DNA of 53,200 nt, from the NCBI RefSeq assembly GCF_014843825.1, contig NZ_JHQR01000232.1:1-53200 (forward strand). The letters run 5' to 3'. Made by a program: the position numbers and the translations under genes. Positions 15,900 through 24,783 of this stretch are shown piece after piece. The notes below the pieces were generated by a model. It saw only the letters and a list, made by a program, of their open reading frames with translations, made no database searches and was not told the origin of the DNA. How positions within the stretch are numbered: the first letter of the stretch is position 1; the number at the start of each line of letters is the position of its first letter. The DNA comes from Mesorhizobium silamurunense. Its GTDB lineage: Bacteria > Pseudomonadota > Alphaproteobacteria > Rhizobiales > Rhizobiaceae.

Positions 15900-16598
15900 A
15901 TGGACTCACCGAGCAAAAAAAACCGAGCCCGCGGAAAACTGTCCCGCGAGATGATCGAGGATGCCGCCTTCGAGGTAATCGAACGGGAAGGGCTCTCCGG
16001 CTTTTCGATGCGCAAGCTCGCCGCCAGGCTCGGCTGCGAGGCGATGAGCATCTACCATCACTTTCCCTCGCAGGCGCATCTTTACGAGGCGTTGGTCGAC
16101 CGCCAGATGAGCGGGCTTGTGGTTCCCGATGACAGCCTGCCCTGGCGTGAGCGGGCCCGCATCGGCATGCAGGAATTCCGCCGTGTCGCGACCGAGCATC
16201 CGGCCTTTGCGCCGTTCATCGTCGTCTACCGCATGAACTCGCCGCCCTGCCTCGCCAAGCTGAACGCCATCATCGGCCTGTTCGAGGACGGCGGCTTCGG
16301 GCCTGAGCTCAGCGCCCGTCTGTTCCGCGCCGCCGGCTACTATCTGATGGGCGCGATCCTCGATGAGACCGCTGGCTACGCCAAGGGGCCCTCGGCGGTC
16401 ACCACGGTCAGCCACGAGGATCTGGCACGCGATTATCCCAGCGTCGTGGCCGCCGGCGCCTATTTTGGCGCCGCCGGCTTCGACAAGACATTCGAGCTTG
16501 GCCTGGAGATGTTTCTGGACGAGATGGAGCGGGTCCGCGAAGCTGCCCGAAGCGAAACCGCGCAAGGTGGCGGCGACCGTGCTCGGACGAAGAAATAA
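15900..16598 (+). CDS. TetR family transcriptional regulator
   Basis: The 232-residue repressor has an N-terminal helix-turn-helix (IEDAAFEVIEREGLSGFSMR, then KLAARLGCEAMSIYHHF) and a TetR C-terminal ligand domain. ATG 15900 is preferred over an upstream TTG. The two CTTAC-N3-GTAAG sites in the 85-base divergent region make autorepression and control of the AhpD-like gene likely. The downstream membrane protein starts 12 bases after its stop and may be co-transcribed. The ligand is unknown. Confidence 0.88.
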   Translation: MDSPSKKNRARGKLSREMIEDAAFEVIEREGLSGFSMRKLAARLGCEAMSIYHHFPSQAHLYEALVDRQMSGLVVPDDSLPWRERARIGMQEFRRVATEHPAFAPFIVVYRMNSPPCLAKLNAIIGLFEDGGFGPELSARLFRAAGYYLMGAILDETAGYAKGPSAVTTVSHEDLARDYPSVVAAGAYFGAAGFDKTFELGLEMFLDEMERVREAARSETAQGGGDRARTKK

Positions 16599-16610
16599 CC
16601 AGGACTTTCG

Positions 16611-17237
16611 ATGCGCTTCCTCTCGGTTCTTATTCTCATCGCCGGCGCCGCCGTAGGCGTCTTTTACCCCTGGGCGATGAGCAATTTCTCCGGCCACGCG
16701 ATCGGCACATACCGCGTCTACGAGGGCGGCCGCTTCCGGCCGGCCACGGTTCAGCTCGCGGCAAGCGATGCGCCTGTCCGCGTGCTGGTCGACCTCACCG
16801 CGCGAGCCGAAGGCGTCGCTTCGCAGGCGCAGCGCACGGTGCTGACGCTGACCGCTGCGAGCGGCGGCCGCACGGCGCTCGCCTCGACGCTCTCCTTCAA
16901 CCACACCGACAATCCACGTCAGGTGAGCCCGCAACTGCCCGACAAGATCTTTCGCGACGAGGCCGGCGTGATCGAGGAGGTCATGCCCGGTCCTTACGTC
17001 TTCACCGTCGGCCCGGGCGATGCCGACGGCATCGACATGCGCGCCGTCGATCTGGTGTTGCGCGCCGGCACCGGTTCGATCGACGAGAGAGCGCGGCCGG
17101 CCGGTTACGCGCTGATGGGCGTCGGGTTGGTCGGATTGATGCTTTCGCTGGTCTTCGGTCGCGGCGGAAGCCGTCCGCAGAACCCGAACTCGCAGCCGCC
17201 ACCGCCGCGCTGGGGTCGCGGCGGTTCGCCAAAATGA
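16611..17237 (+). CDS. Membrane protein of unknown function
   Basis: The 208-residue protein has an N-terminal helix (residues 3-22, LSVLILIAGAAVGVFYPW), a predicted extracytoplasmic beta-rich domain (about 30-160) and a second helix near 165-183 (ALMGVGLVGLMLSLVF). A Pro-rich tail (QPPPPRWGR) follows. No family is recognised. It lies 12 bases after tetR and 7 bases before rlmJ, so it is probably part of that transcript. Confidence 0.7.
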   Translation: MRFLSVLILIAGAAVGVFYPWAMSNFSGHAIGTYRVYEGGRFRPATVQLAASDAPVRVLVDLTARAEGVASQAQRTVLTLTAASGGRTALASTLSFNHTDNPRQVSPQLPDKIFRDEAGVIEEVMPGPYVFTVGPGDADGIDMRAVDLVLRAGTGSIDERARPAGYALMGVGLVGLMLSLVFGRGGSRPQNPNSQPPPPRWGRGGSPK

Positions 17238-17244
17238 GGCCGGC

Positions 17245-18093
17245 ATGAATTATCGCCACGCCTATCACGCCGGCAATTTCGCCGATGTCGTCAAGCACGC
17301 CGTGCTCGGCCGGCTGGTCGAGTATCTCAAGCAGAAGGACAAAGCCTTTCGGGTCATCGACACCCATGCCGGCATCGGCCGCTACGATCTCGCCTCGGTC
17401 GAGGCCGGCAAGACGGGTGAATGGCAGGGCGGCATCGGCCGGCTGCTCGGGGCCACGCTGGAGCCTCAGGCGGCAGCGCTCCTTCGGCCTTATCTGGAAG
17501 CGGTGCGCGCGGAAAATCCCGATGGCGGCATCCGCCGCTATCCCGGCTCGCCGCTGATCGTGCGCCACCTCTTGCGTAAGCAGGACCGGCTGACGGCGAT
17601 CGAATTGCATTCCGAGGACGCGGCGCGGCTCAAAGCCGTTTTTGCCGGCGACTTCCAGACGAGGGTGATCGAGCTCGATGGCTGGCTGGCGCTCGGCGCG
17701 CATCTGCCGCCGAAGGAGAAGCGCGGTCTGGTCCTCGTCGATCCGCCCTTCGAGGAGGGGGGTGAGTTCCCGCGCCTGGTCGAGAACCTGCGCCGCGCGC
17801 ACCGGCGCTGGCCGGGCGGCATCTACGCGCTCTGGTACCCGATCAAGGACCGCAAGGCGGTCGCCGCTTTCCGCGCGGCGCTGAAAGCGACGGGCATCCC
17901 GAAACTGCTCGACATCGGCTTCGACATCCGGCCGGCCTCGAGCGAGCCCAGTCTCGACGGCAGCGGCCTTGTGGTGGTCAACCCGCCCTTCACGCTCGAG
18001 AGCGAATTGCGGGCGATGCTGCCGGCTCTGCACAGGGTGCTCGTTGTGGAGCAGCCGTCGCGTTGGACGCTTGATTGGCTGGCCAGCGAGTAG
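17245..18093 (+). CDS. rlmJ: 23S rRNA (adenine(2030)-N6)-methyltransferase
   Basis: RlmJ methylates N6 of A2030 in 23S rRNA using S-adenosylmethionine. The 282-residue length fits the family. The protein opens with the characteristic MNYRHAYHAGNFADVVKH, has a SAM-binding RVIDTHAGIGRYDL, and a catalytic DPPFE motif (LVLVDPPFEEGGEFPRL). The C-terminal GSGLVVVNPPF is also typical. It is seven bases downstream of the membrane protein gene. Confidence 0.95.
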   Translation: MNYRHAYHAGNFADVVKHAVLGRLVEYLKQKDKAFRVIDTHAGIGRYDLASVEAGKTGEWQGGIGRLLGATLEPQAAALLRPYLEAVRAENPDGGIRRYPGSPLIVRHLLRKQDRLTAIELHSEDAARLKAVFAGDFQTRVIELDGWLALGAHLPPKEKRGLVLVDPPFEEGGEFPRLVENLRRAHRRWPGGIYALWYPIKDRKAVAAFRAALKATGIPKLLDIGFDIRPASSEPSLDGSGLVVVNPPFTLESELRAMLPALHRVLVVEQPSRWTLDWLASE

Positions 18094-18185
18094 CGCTTAG
18101 CCCTCGTGGTGAAAATCAGACACGTGAGTCCAGCCGAGGTGTAAGATGGCCGTCGCGTGGCTCTGGGTGAGTTGAGGAGGCAACC

Positions 18186-18608
18186 ATGCTACCTCGGACG
18201 ATTTTTCTCGGCAGACTAATTGGCCTGTTCTTTATTCTCAGCGCGCTGTTCATGCTCATGCACAAGCAGTCGTTTGTCGCGACCGTGCCCAGGCTCATTC
18301 AGGACCCACCGCTGGTCCTGTTTATCGGCATGATTGCCACGGTTGCGGGTCTCGGCATGGTGCTCGGGCACAACGTCTGGGCGGGCGGAATCCTGCCTGT
18401 CGTCGTCACCCTCATCGGATGGACAATCCTGATCCGGGGCTTGCTCCTGCTCTTCCTTTCACCGGAAGCGCTGGCGACGTATTTCGAGATGTTTCGTTTC
18501 GAAAGACTTTTCTATGTCTATGCCGCGATTACGTTGGTCCTTGGACTGTACCTGACCTATGCCTCGTTCAAAGCCTTACCGCCGCCAAACGCGAGAACCA
18601 AGGGTTAG
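18186..18608 (+). CDS. Small integral membrane protein
   Basis: The 140-residue protein has about four membrane helices (LIGLFFILSALFMLM, LVLFIGMIATVAGLGMVLG, ILPVVVTLIGWTILIRGLLL and VYAAITLVLGLYLTYA). A good ribosome site (TGAGGAGGCAACC) precedes ATG 18186. No functional motif is recognised. It stands alone 92 bases after rlmJ. Confidence 0.75.
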   Translation: MLPRTIFLGRLIGLFFILSALFMLMHKQSFVATVPRLIQDPPLVLFIGMIATVAGLGMVLGHNVWAGGILPVVVTLIGWTILIRGLLLLFLSPEALATYFEMFRFERLFYVYAAITLVLGLYLTYASFKALPPPNARTKG

Positions 18609-18618
18609 ACTCGATCCG

Positions 18619-18886
18619 CTAGTGTCCATCATAGACATTAAAAATCATTGCTTGTTTCCCGTAGTGATGAACGACTTTCTTACGAAACTCTCCCATAGTT
18701 CTGCATGATCTTGAGAGCCAAACTATCTAATAGCATCTTGAGGCTAGCTGTCTCACGTCGAGATTTTCCGTTAGATGCCACCTAACATTTGCTGGAGGAC
18801 GGTTCTCCCGAAGATATCTCGCAACATCAGGGGCTAGCGTATCGTAAATTAATTCAATAACCAGTTTGCCCCAATACTGTGGACGG
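18619..18886 (-). pseudogene. Truncated P63C-domain protein remnant
   Basis: Reading from the end of the AraC gene, the minus strand encodes RPQYWGKLVIELIYDTLAPD, then RYLRENRPP and TENLDVRQLASRCY, a stop at 18727-18729, and in the same frame RTMGEFRKKVVHHYGKQ to a second stop at 18619. These segments follow in order the C-terminal pattern of P63C proteins, often found in phage, plasmid or island DNA. The N-terminal part is missing, cut off at the AraC stop codon. Base composition is visibly lower in GC than in neighbours. The match was recalled from family patterns, not searched. Confidence 0.6.
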
Positions 18887-19789
18887 CTATTCAAAGCGCC
18901 CTGCCAGTTCGTAAGCGCGAAGCGACGTCGGCGCGGCACTGCCCGCCAACGCCGAGGGCGTCATGCCGGTCAGCCGCCGGCTCTCGCGGATCAGATGTGC
19001 CTGGTCGGCATAGCCGGCTTCGATCGCAAGCACGGCGGTCGAGGTATCTCCGGCTTTCTCGCACAGGCGCCGGAAGCGATGGAAGCGCAGGATGCGGTCG
19101 AGCGTTTTCGGGCCGTAGCCGAAGGCGTCTTCGAAGCGGCGCCTCAGCGTCCGCTCGCTCATACGCAAGTGGCGCTGCAGGAAAGGAACCAAGGGCGTTT
19201 CCGGCGGCAAACCCTGGTCGATGACTACGAAGGCTCTGCCCATCAGCGGGTCGAGCGCATCGCGCCCTTCCGTGTGCATGCCGACCGTCTCTTCCAATTG
19301 CCGCACCATGGCGGTGAGGTCCGGCGCGGACTTGATACGATCCGACAGCTCCCGGGAGCGCGTACCCCAGATATCGCCGAGATCGAGCCGCCCGCCGACG
19401 ATCTCGCAGGCCGGCACGTCGAGCCAGCCGGCGGCAGCCCCCGGCCGGAATCGGAAGCCGACGATCACCGCCCCGGCCGGCGGTCGCTCGATCTGCGGCT
19501 CCTTGTCCGGCCCGGCGATGCGGAACCGGCCGTCGATCCATTGCAGGTCGATGGTCGCGTCCGGCGTGATGACGATCGGCGGGACGTCCTCATCCTGCAT
19601 GCGGTGGACCCAGACCGCAGAGAAGGCTCTCGAAAGGCCACCAGGTGCGGGCCGTTCCTGAAAGAAGCCAGTGGTCTGGGCCAGGACCGCTTCCATCTTA
19701 TCTCCGATCTGCTCCGGCATTCCCCGGTGGATCGACGCGTCGGCCATTTTGGCCGAAATCTTCAATGCCGGCCGCTTCATCCGTGGCAA
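18887..19789 (-). CDS. AraC family regulator with DUF6597-like N-terminal domain
   Basis: The 300-residue protein has an N-terminal sensor-like region (VWVHRMQDEDVPPIVITPDA, then GFRFRPGAAAGWL) typical of the DUF6597 group, and a C-terminal AraC domain (MSERTLRRRFEDAFGYGPKT and AVLAIEAGYADQAHLIRESR). Several starts are possible (19789, 19780, 19747, 19696). It is divergent from the VOC and DoxX genes and may regulate them. A P63C remnant abuts its 3' end. Confidence 0.82.
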   Translation of the reverse strand: MPRMKRPALKISAKMADASIHRGMPEQIGDKMEAVLAQTTGFFQERPAPGGLSRAFSAVWVHRMQDEDVPPIVITPDATIDLQWIDGRFRIAGPDKEPQIERPPAGAVIVGFRFRPGAAAGWLDVPACEIVGGRLDLGDIWGTRSRELSDRIKSAPDLTAMVRQLEETVGMHTEGRDALDPLMGRAFVVIDQGLPPETPLVPFLQRHLRMSERTLRRRFEDAFGYGPKTLDRILRFHRFRRLCEKAGDTSTAVLAIEAGYADQAHLIRESRRLTGMTPSALAGSAAPTSLRAYELAGRFE

Positions 19790-19881
19790 AACCGAATGCA
19801 GCTTTATGGCGCTTCAGGCGCTTCCATCAGACCGCATTCGTACCCCGGATGTGGTCACGAATATAGAAAGGAGTGAGAGAA

Positions 19882-20304
19882 ATGAAAGCTCGCATCACCG
19901 TCTGCACCCTTGGCGTCGACGATCTCGAAGCGTCGCTCAAATTTTACCGCGACGGCCTGGGCCTACCGACCGAAGGCATCATCGGTCGCGAGTTCGAGCA
20001 TGGCGCCGTCGCCTTCTTCGAGCTCGCCGGCGGCCTGAAATTCGCGATCTTCGAGCGCTCGAGCATCGCCCACGACGCCACGGTACCGCAGAGCGGCCGC
20101 AGCCCGACCGAGTTCACCATCGGCCACAATGTGGCGAGCGAGGCCGAGGTCGACGCGGTGATGGCCGAGGCCGTCAAGGCCGGCGCGCACGTGGCCAAGC
20201 CGGCGCAAAAAACCTTCTGGGGCGGCTATGCCGGCTACTTCCAGGATCCCGACGATCATCTTTGGGAGGTCGTCTATAACCCCGCATTCATTCCCAAAGA
20301 CTGA
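19882..20304 (+). CDS. VOC family (glyoxalase/bleomycin-resistance-like) protein
   Basis: The 140-residue protein has the paired beta-alpha-beta-beta-beta modules of the vicinal oxygen chelate fold: ITVCTLGVDDLEASLKFYRD at the start and GYAGYFQDPDDHLWEVVYNP at the end, the latter holding the usual metal-ligand Glu. ATG 19882 follows an AAAGGAG ribosome site; a GTG nine bases earlier overlaps that site. Substrate is unknown. It is followed after 20 bases by a DoxX protein, a frequent partner, and is divergent from an AraC regulator. Confidence 0.88.
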   Translation: MKARITVCTLGVDDLEASLKFYRDGLGLPTEGIIGREFEHGAVAFFELAGGLKFAIFERSSIAHDATVPQSGRSPTEFTIGHNVASEAEVDAVMAEAVKAGAHVAKPAQKTFWGGYAGYFQDPDDHLWEVVYNPAFIPKD

Positions 20305-20324
20305 GCTGCCTGCGGGAGGCCGAC

Positions 20325-20687
20325 ATGCCCATTGATACCGTTCAGGCGATAGGCGCGTTTCTCATCGGTGGGGTGTTCGTTTTCGCCGGCATCGAGCACT
20401 TCCTGAAATTCAAGGCGATGCGCGACTATCTGGCGAGCCGGGAATTCCCGGCTCCCGCTCTCATGCTGGCCGCCGGCTCGGCGCTCGAGATCGTCGCCGG
20501 CCTGATGCTGGCGCTCGGCTTTGCCGTGCCTTTCGCCGCCGGCGCGCTGGTTCTGTTCACGCTGGCGACGAACATCATGCTGCTGCGCTTCTGGGCCTGC
20601 GAGGAGCCGGAGCGGCAGGTGCTGCGCAATGCCTTCCTGATCAATGTCGCAGTCGTCGGCGGTCTGCTGGTGGCGGGAACGGTCTGA
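20325..20687 (+). CDS. DoxX family membrane protein
   Basis: The 120-residue protein has four membrane helices and the family's early FAGIEHFLKFKAMRDYLASR segment and central GSALEIVAGLMLALG helix. DoxX-type proteins are small membrane proteins linked in some bacteria to redox or thiol stress. It is probably co-transcribed with the VOC gene 20 bases upstream. Confidence 0.85.
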   Translation: MPIDTVQAIGAFLIGGVFVFAGIEHFLKFKAMRDYLASREFPAPALMLAAGSALEIVAGLMLALGFAVPFAAGALVLFTLATNIMLLRFWACEEPERQVLRNAFLINVAVVGGLLVAGTV

Positions 20688-20738
20688 CAACCGGGCGGCA
20701 TGCGGAACGATCATTTGGGAAACCATTGTCTTCACAAC

Positions 20739-20758
20739 CGCTTGACCGCCGTCAAGCG
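20739..20758. promoter_or_regulatory. Perfect 8-base inverted repeat upstream of a secreted-protein gene
   Basis: CGCTTGAC and GTCAAGCG surround CGCC. It lies 39 bases before ATG 20798 and 51 bases after the doxX stop. It could be an operator or a terminator without a T run. Confidence 0.4.
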
Positions 20759-20797
20759 AATCCGCACAGTGCGCGCAACCGACCTTGAGAGGCTGCC

Positions 20798-21250
20798 ATG
20801 ACTCGCTTCGCCCACTCCGCCCTTGCCGCACTGGTTTCGCTTCTGACGCCCGTTGGCACTTCGCTTGGCTTCACCCAGGCTGCGCACGCCGCCGATTTGG
20901 CCGTCTACACCGAGGATGATGGCAGCGTCTGCGGCGAAAGCTGGGTGCTGAGCAAGATCACCGACCGCTTCAATTATCAGGTTCATAACGTGCCGCACCT
21001 GCCGGATGTGGCGATCACCGATTTCCATAACATCCGCCAGCACCGCTACCAGCCGTCGAGCGACGAATGGCCGATCGGCCGCCACTATTGCCGCGCCACC
21101 GTCAGCCTGTCGGACGGCCGCGACCGCTCGATCTTCTACCTGATCGAGGAGGGCCAGGGCTTTGCCTCGATCGGCGACAATGTCGAGTTCTGCGTCTCGG
21201 GCTTCGACCGCTGGATGGTCTATAACGGCCGCTGCCGCGTGCTTCGGTAA
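20798..21250 (+). CDS. Secreted protein of unknown function
   Basis: The 150-residue product has a signal peptide (about residues 1-31, ending AAHAA). The mature domain contains four Cys (VCGESW, HYCRAT, EFCVSG, GRCRVLR), suggesting two disulfides in the periplasm. It is rich in aromatic residues. No family is recognised. It stands between doxX and the FAD monooxygenase with gaps on both sides; the 283 bases after it hold a small hairpin (GACTTGG with CCAAGTC near 21362-21386) but no gene. Confidence 0.7.
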   Translation: MTRFAHSALAALVSLLTPVGTSLGFTQAAHAADLAVYTEDDGSVCGESWVLSKITDRFNYQVHNVPHLPDVAITDFHNIRQHRYQPSSDEWPIGRHYCRATVSLSDGRDRSIFYLIEEGQGFASIGDNVEFCVSGFDRWMVYNGRCRVLR

Positions 21251-21533
21251 AAGCCGGCCCCGCTTTCCCGACTGAGATAAACGGCCTTTGGCTGCCGTCG
21301 CAGCCCTGTGCGTTGCAAATCAACAGCCGCAACGCTATGTAGCCTCGTGTCGGAAAAGGCAGACTTGGTTTGGTAAGCCCAAGTCCTTTCGGTAAGGAAA
21401 GCTCTGGTCTCTGGCCTCGTGCATGAGATCCCTACGACGAACATCGGACGCCACTCCGGCGTCCAATTGTTCGTCCGTGTGGTTCTCAAACGTGAGGAAC
21501 GCTCCGGTCGAACATCGACAAAGGGAGCAGTTC

Positions 21534-23078
21534 ATGCACAACCCCTCTCTCTACGATGTCGTGATTGCCGGCGCCGGCCCCGTCGGCCTGTTTCTCGCCT
21601 GTGAGCTGCGCCTCGCCAATCTCTCGGTTTTGGTGCTGGAACAGGCGGAGGACCCGCGCTCGCCCCTCAAGCGGCTTCCGTTCGGGATGCGCGGCCTCTC
21701 GGCGCCCACCATCGAAGCCTTCTACCGTCGAGGATTGCTGAACGATGTCGCGGCGCCGCAGCTTGTGAAAGATGGGCCGGGTGGCAGCCACGCTTCTGCC
21801 GCGCACTGGATGCAACTGTCGCGCCGGCCGGCCGGCCATTTCGCCGGCATCCAGTTCTACCACGACAACATCGACACCTCGAAGTGGCGGTATCGCCTGC
21901 CAAGTCCGGCCGCCACCAGCATCGCGGTCGAGATGGAGTCTCTCGAAGCCGTCTTGGCCGCTCGCGCAAATGCCATGGGGGTCGAGATCAGGCGCGGCCT
22001 CGGTGTCGAGGCGTTCGATCAGTCCGATAACGATGTGGCCATTCGCGCCGGCGGCGAAACGTTCCGCGGACGCTGGCTCGTCGGTTGCGATGGCGGCCGC
22101 AGCACGGTGCGCAAGGCTGGCGGGTTCGACTTCGTCGGCACCGAGCCGGAGTTCACCGGCTATTCCGTCGAAGTCGAGATGGCTGATCCGGATAAGCTCC
22201 TCCTTGGCCGCCACTACACCCAGACAGGCATGTATACCTTTGCGCGGCCAGGGACGATTGCGATGGTCGAGTTCGATGGCGGCGCTTTCCACCGAAGCTT
22301 GCCGCTCACGCTGGAGCACGTGCAGGCGGTGCTGCGCCGCGTTTCCGGCACAGACGTCACCATGACCGATCTTAGGCTCGGCACCACCTGGACGGATCGT
22401 GCTTACCGGGCGACGACATATCGCAACGGGCGGGTGTTGCTTGCGGGCGATGCGGCGCACATCCATTCGCCTTTGGGCGGTCAGGGCCTCAACCTCGGAC
22501 TGGGCGACGCGATGAACCTTGGATGGAAGCTCGCCGCCGCCGTCCATGGCGATGCACCGACCGATCTGCTCGACACCTATTCGAGGGAACGGCATTCGGT
22601 GGGTGCGCAGGTCCTTGACTGGTCGCGCGCCCAGGTCGCGCTCATGCGGCCGACCCAAAGCACGCGCGCTCTCGAAGCCATCATCCGTGATCTCATCGAC
22701 ACTCGCGATGGCGCAACCTACTTCGCCGAGCGCGTGTGGGGCGTCTCTCTGCGCTATGATCTCGGCGGCAACCACCCAATCGTGGGCCGCAGCGTTCCCG
22801 ATTTCGAGCTGGCCGACGGAACGAAGATTGGCGACCTGCTTAGGACCGGAAAAGGTCTGTTCCTGGACTTTGACCCCCGCGCGCCGCTTCGCGCGCTTGC
22901 AAGCCGTTGGCGCAGGCGGATCGCTTATGTCGCGAGCGGGGCCAAGGATCGGCTGGGCTTGAGCGCCGTACTGGTGCGCCCCGACGGTTTCGTTGCCTGG
23001 GCCAGCGAGGGCGCCGCTGACGGGGAGGGAGCCTTGAGGGCCGCGTCACGTTGGTTCGGCGAACCTGACGTGACTTGA
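21534..23078 (+). CDS. FAD-dependent aromatic-hydroxylase-type monooxygenase
   Basis: The 514-residue class A flavoprotein has the dinucleotide motif VVIAGAGPVGLFLACELRL at the start, the DG-type motif VGCDGGRSTVRKAGG, and the FAD-ribityl motif GDAAHIHSPLGGQGLNLGLG. A C-terminal region after residue 400 resembles the thioredoxin-like tail of phenol-hydroxylase-type enzymes. It should use NAD(P)H and O2 to hydroxylate an aromatic or polyketide-like substrate; which one is unknown. ATG 21534 follows AAGGGAGC. A TetR gene converges on it with an 8-base gap and may regulate it. Confidence 0.88.
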   Translation: MHNPSLYDVVIAGAGPVGLFLACELRLANLSVLVLEQAEDPRSPLKRLPFGMRGLSAPTIEAFYRRGLLNDVAAPQLVKDGPGGSHASAAHWMQLSRRPAGHFAGIQFYHDNIDTSKWRYRLPSPAATSIAVEMESLEAVLAARANAMGVEIRRGLGVEAFDQSDNDVAIRAGGETFRGRWLVGCDGGRSTVRKAGGFDFVGTEPEFTGYSVEVEMADPDKLLLGRHYTQTGMYTFARPGTIAMVEFDGGAFHRSLPLTLEHVQAVLRRVSGTDVTMTDLRLGTTWTDRAYRATTYRNGRVLLAGDAAHIHSPLGGQGLNLGLGDAMNLGWKLAAAVHGDAPTDLLDTYSRERHSVGAQVLDWSRAQVALMRPTQSTRALEAIIRDLIDTRDGATYFAERVWGVSLRYDLGGNHPIVGRSVPDFELADGTKIGDLLRTGKGLFLDFDPRAPLRALASRWRRRIAYVASGAKDRLGLSAVLVRPDGFVAWASEGAADGEGALRAASRWFGEPDVT

Positions 23079-23086
23079 GTCCGCCG

Positions 23087-23713
23087 TCATGCCCGCGCGC
23101 CCTGGCCGGACAGGTACGCGCAGATCAGCTCGCCGAGCTGCTTCTGCAGCTCCGGCGCATCGAGCATGTTGCGGCGCGCCGCATTGTGGATCACCCCCTC
23201 GACGGCTGAGGAGAGCACGCGCGCCACGGTCTCGGTATCCTTCAGGCGCCGGCGATATTGCGCGACGGCCGCTCTATAATGCTCGAGGTAGCGGGCTTGG
23301 AACGAGGCATGCGCGGCGCGCGAGCCGCGGTCGCCCGGCGCCTCGTCGAGCAGCACCTGATGCAGCGTCGGGTGGATGCTGTGCGCGGCGATCATGCCGC
23401 GCACCAGCTCGCGCGCGAATTGCCTGAGCGGCTTCTCCTCGGCCGCCGCTTCGCGGATGGCCGACAGCACATGGTCGAAGTGGCGGCGGCGGATTGCGTC
23501 GACCAAAGCGAGCTTGTCGGGAAAATATTGATAGAGCGAGCCGATGCTCACGCCCGCGGCCTCCGCCACCTTGTTGGTGCTGAAGCCCGCCCAGCCGATC
23601 TCGCTCAGAACGCGAGCACCTGCTTCAATTATCGCCTCGACGGTGGCGACCGAGCGCGCCTGGCGCGGCTCCTTGCGCATGCGCGGGGCTGGCTTGGCAA
23701 TGCGAGTAGACAT
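23087..23713 (-). CDS. TetR family transcriptional regulator
   Basis: The 208-residue regulator has an N-terminal helix-turn-helix (EAGARVLSEIGWAGFSTN and KVAEAAGVSIGSLYQYFPDK) and a C-terminal TetR ligand domain. ATG 23713 was chosen; the longer frame to 23818 would translate a palindromic repeat. It is tail-to-tail with the FAD monooxygenase. The 595-base upstream region holds the repeat at 23763 and no other gene I can support. Confidence 0.87.
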   Translation of the reverse strand: MSTRIAKPAPRMRKEPRQARSVATVEAIIEAGARVLSEIGWAGFSTNKVAEAAGVSIGSLYQYFPDKLALVDAIRRRHFDHVLSAIREAAAEEKPLRQFARELVRGMIAAHSIHPTLHQVLLDEAPGDRGSRAAHASFQARYLEHYRAAVAQYRRRLKDTETVARVLSSAVEGVIHNAARRNMLDAPELQKQLGELICAYLSGQGARA

Positions 23714-23762
23714 CCTGGCCGGGTCTCCCGAGAATATAAACAAGATACTCACATTTCGTGCG

Positions 23763-23811
23763 AGAGCAATTCCAGGAAAAGTGCGCAGCGGTTTTCCGTC
23801 GAGAATTGCGA
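23763..23811. repeat. Intergenic palindromic repeat (copy A2)
   Basis: AGAGCAATTCCAGGAAAAGT and the following CGGTTTTCCGTCGAGAATTGCG reproduce the first hairpin of the module at 6322 with few changes. The inner stem is GGAAAA with TTTTCC around GTGCGCAGCGG. Its core of 19 bases, AAAAGTGCGCAGCGGTTTT, is identical to the core at 41718-41736. Confidence 0.85.
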
Positions 23812-24308
23812 CGAGCAAAGAAAGCGCGCCGGGCGGAGCCTTCGCGCCGCCTGCAGCGGGAGCCCGAGCTGCTCGGCGCTTCGAGCGCCAGCTCTTGAAT
23901 ACGAGCGATAAGCTCGCTTTTTAGCGCGCAAGGTTTGCCGTCGTGCTGGCTCGGCTTTGCTTCGCCTTGACCTGTAGATATTTCCTCTGGGCAAGATGTA
24001 ACGCGCGGTTTGGTATGTGTTGTCTATTATGAGCAATCCGCTCACATTCTACGCTCTACGCGGCGCCAAGATGTCCGGATGATCTGGCGATAGAGAGCAT
24101 CGGGAATTCTCGGCGACGCAATTTCACTTCGAAAGGCAAAGATTCTCTGTCGATTTTTGCGTCGATACCCTTGTCAGCGGGTCTTGTGTAACCAAAATTC
24201 AATAACTGAAAATCATTGTGTTGCTTCGCTGGCTAGATAGCCGCGAGTCAGATATGCATGAGCACGCCGGGTCACTCACGACCTTAGGCAAAACGCAAGG
24301 GGCATCGC

Positions 24309-24674
24309 ATGGCAAAGACGACAACCAAGGCGCCGGCGGCGAAAGCGCCGGCAAAGAAAGCGGCACCGAAGGCTGCCGCGAAACCTGCAGCAGTGAAGAA
24401 GGCAGCACCGAAGGCAGCAGCCAAGCCCGCCGCCAAGGCAGCGGCGAAGCCCGCCGCCAAGAAGCCGGCAGCGAAGGCGGCAGCCAAGCCCGCCGCCAAG
24501 GCAGCGCCGAAACCCGCCGCCAAGGCAGCAGCGAAACCGGCCGCCGCCAAGAAGCCGGCAGCGAAGGCAGCGGCCAAGCCCGCCGCCAAGGCGCCGATGA
24601 AAGCAGCAGCCGCCAAGTCGACGGCAGCGGTGAAGAAGGCAGCGCCTGCAAAGAAGGCGCCGGCCAAGAAGTAA
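24309..24674 (+). CDS. Histone H1-like Ala/Lys/Pro-rich protein
   Basis: The 121-residue protein is made almost only of Ala, Lys and Pro, in irregular repeats of AAKPAAK and KKPAAKA. Such proteins resemble the C-terminal tail of eukaryotic H1 and bacterial H1-like proteins, and are expected to bind DNA or RNA through charge. No globular domain is visible. The DNA carries matching degenerate tandem repeats, so copy number can vary by slippage. Purine-rich ATG 24309 is eight bases after AAGGGG. A clear terminator follows at 24784. High Ala/Lys content also makes long false frames on the other strand. Confidence 0.8.
   Translation: MAKTTTKAPAAKAPAKKAAPKAAAKPAAVKKAAPKAAAKPAAKAAAKPAAKKPAAKAAAKPAAKAAPKPAAKAAAKPAAAKKPAAKAAAKPAAKAPMKAAAAKSTAAVKKAAPAKKAPAKK
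24345..24620 (+). repeat. Degenerate tandem repeat within the H1-like gene
   Basis: Units built from GCCAAGCCCGCCGCCAAG recur in frame with small changes, encoding AAKPAAK blocks. It is coding, not a CRISPR: there are no unique spacers. Confidence 0.75.
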
Positions 24675-24783
24675 TCGCGTCGCTTTGCTGGCGACACGGA
24701 AAGGGTGAGGGCGGGCGCCGTCGGCGCCCCTCTCGCCAGTCGGCGTCGCAGCGGGCGGAGTGGATCGGCAAACGCCTTTCCTG

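Noticed and set aside
24345..24620. Regularly repeated DNA resembling a CRISPR or minisatellite array
   Set aside because: The repeats are in frame, contiguous, degenerate and have no spacers; they encode AAKPAAK blocks.
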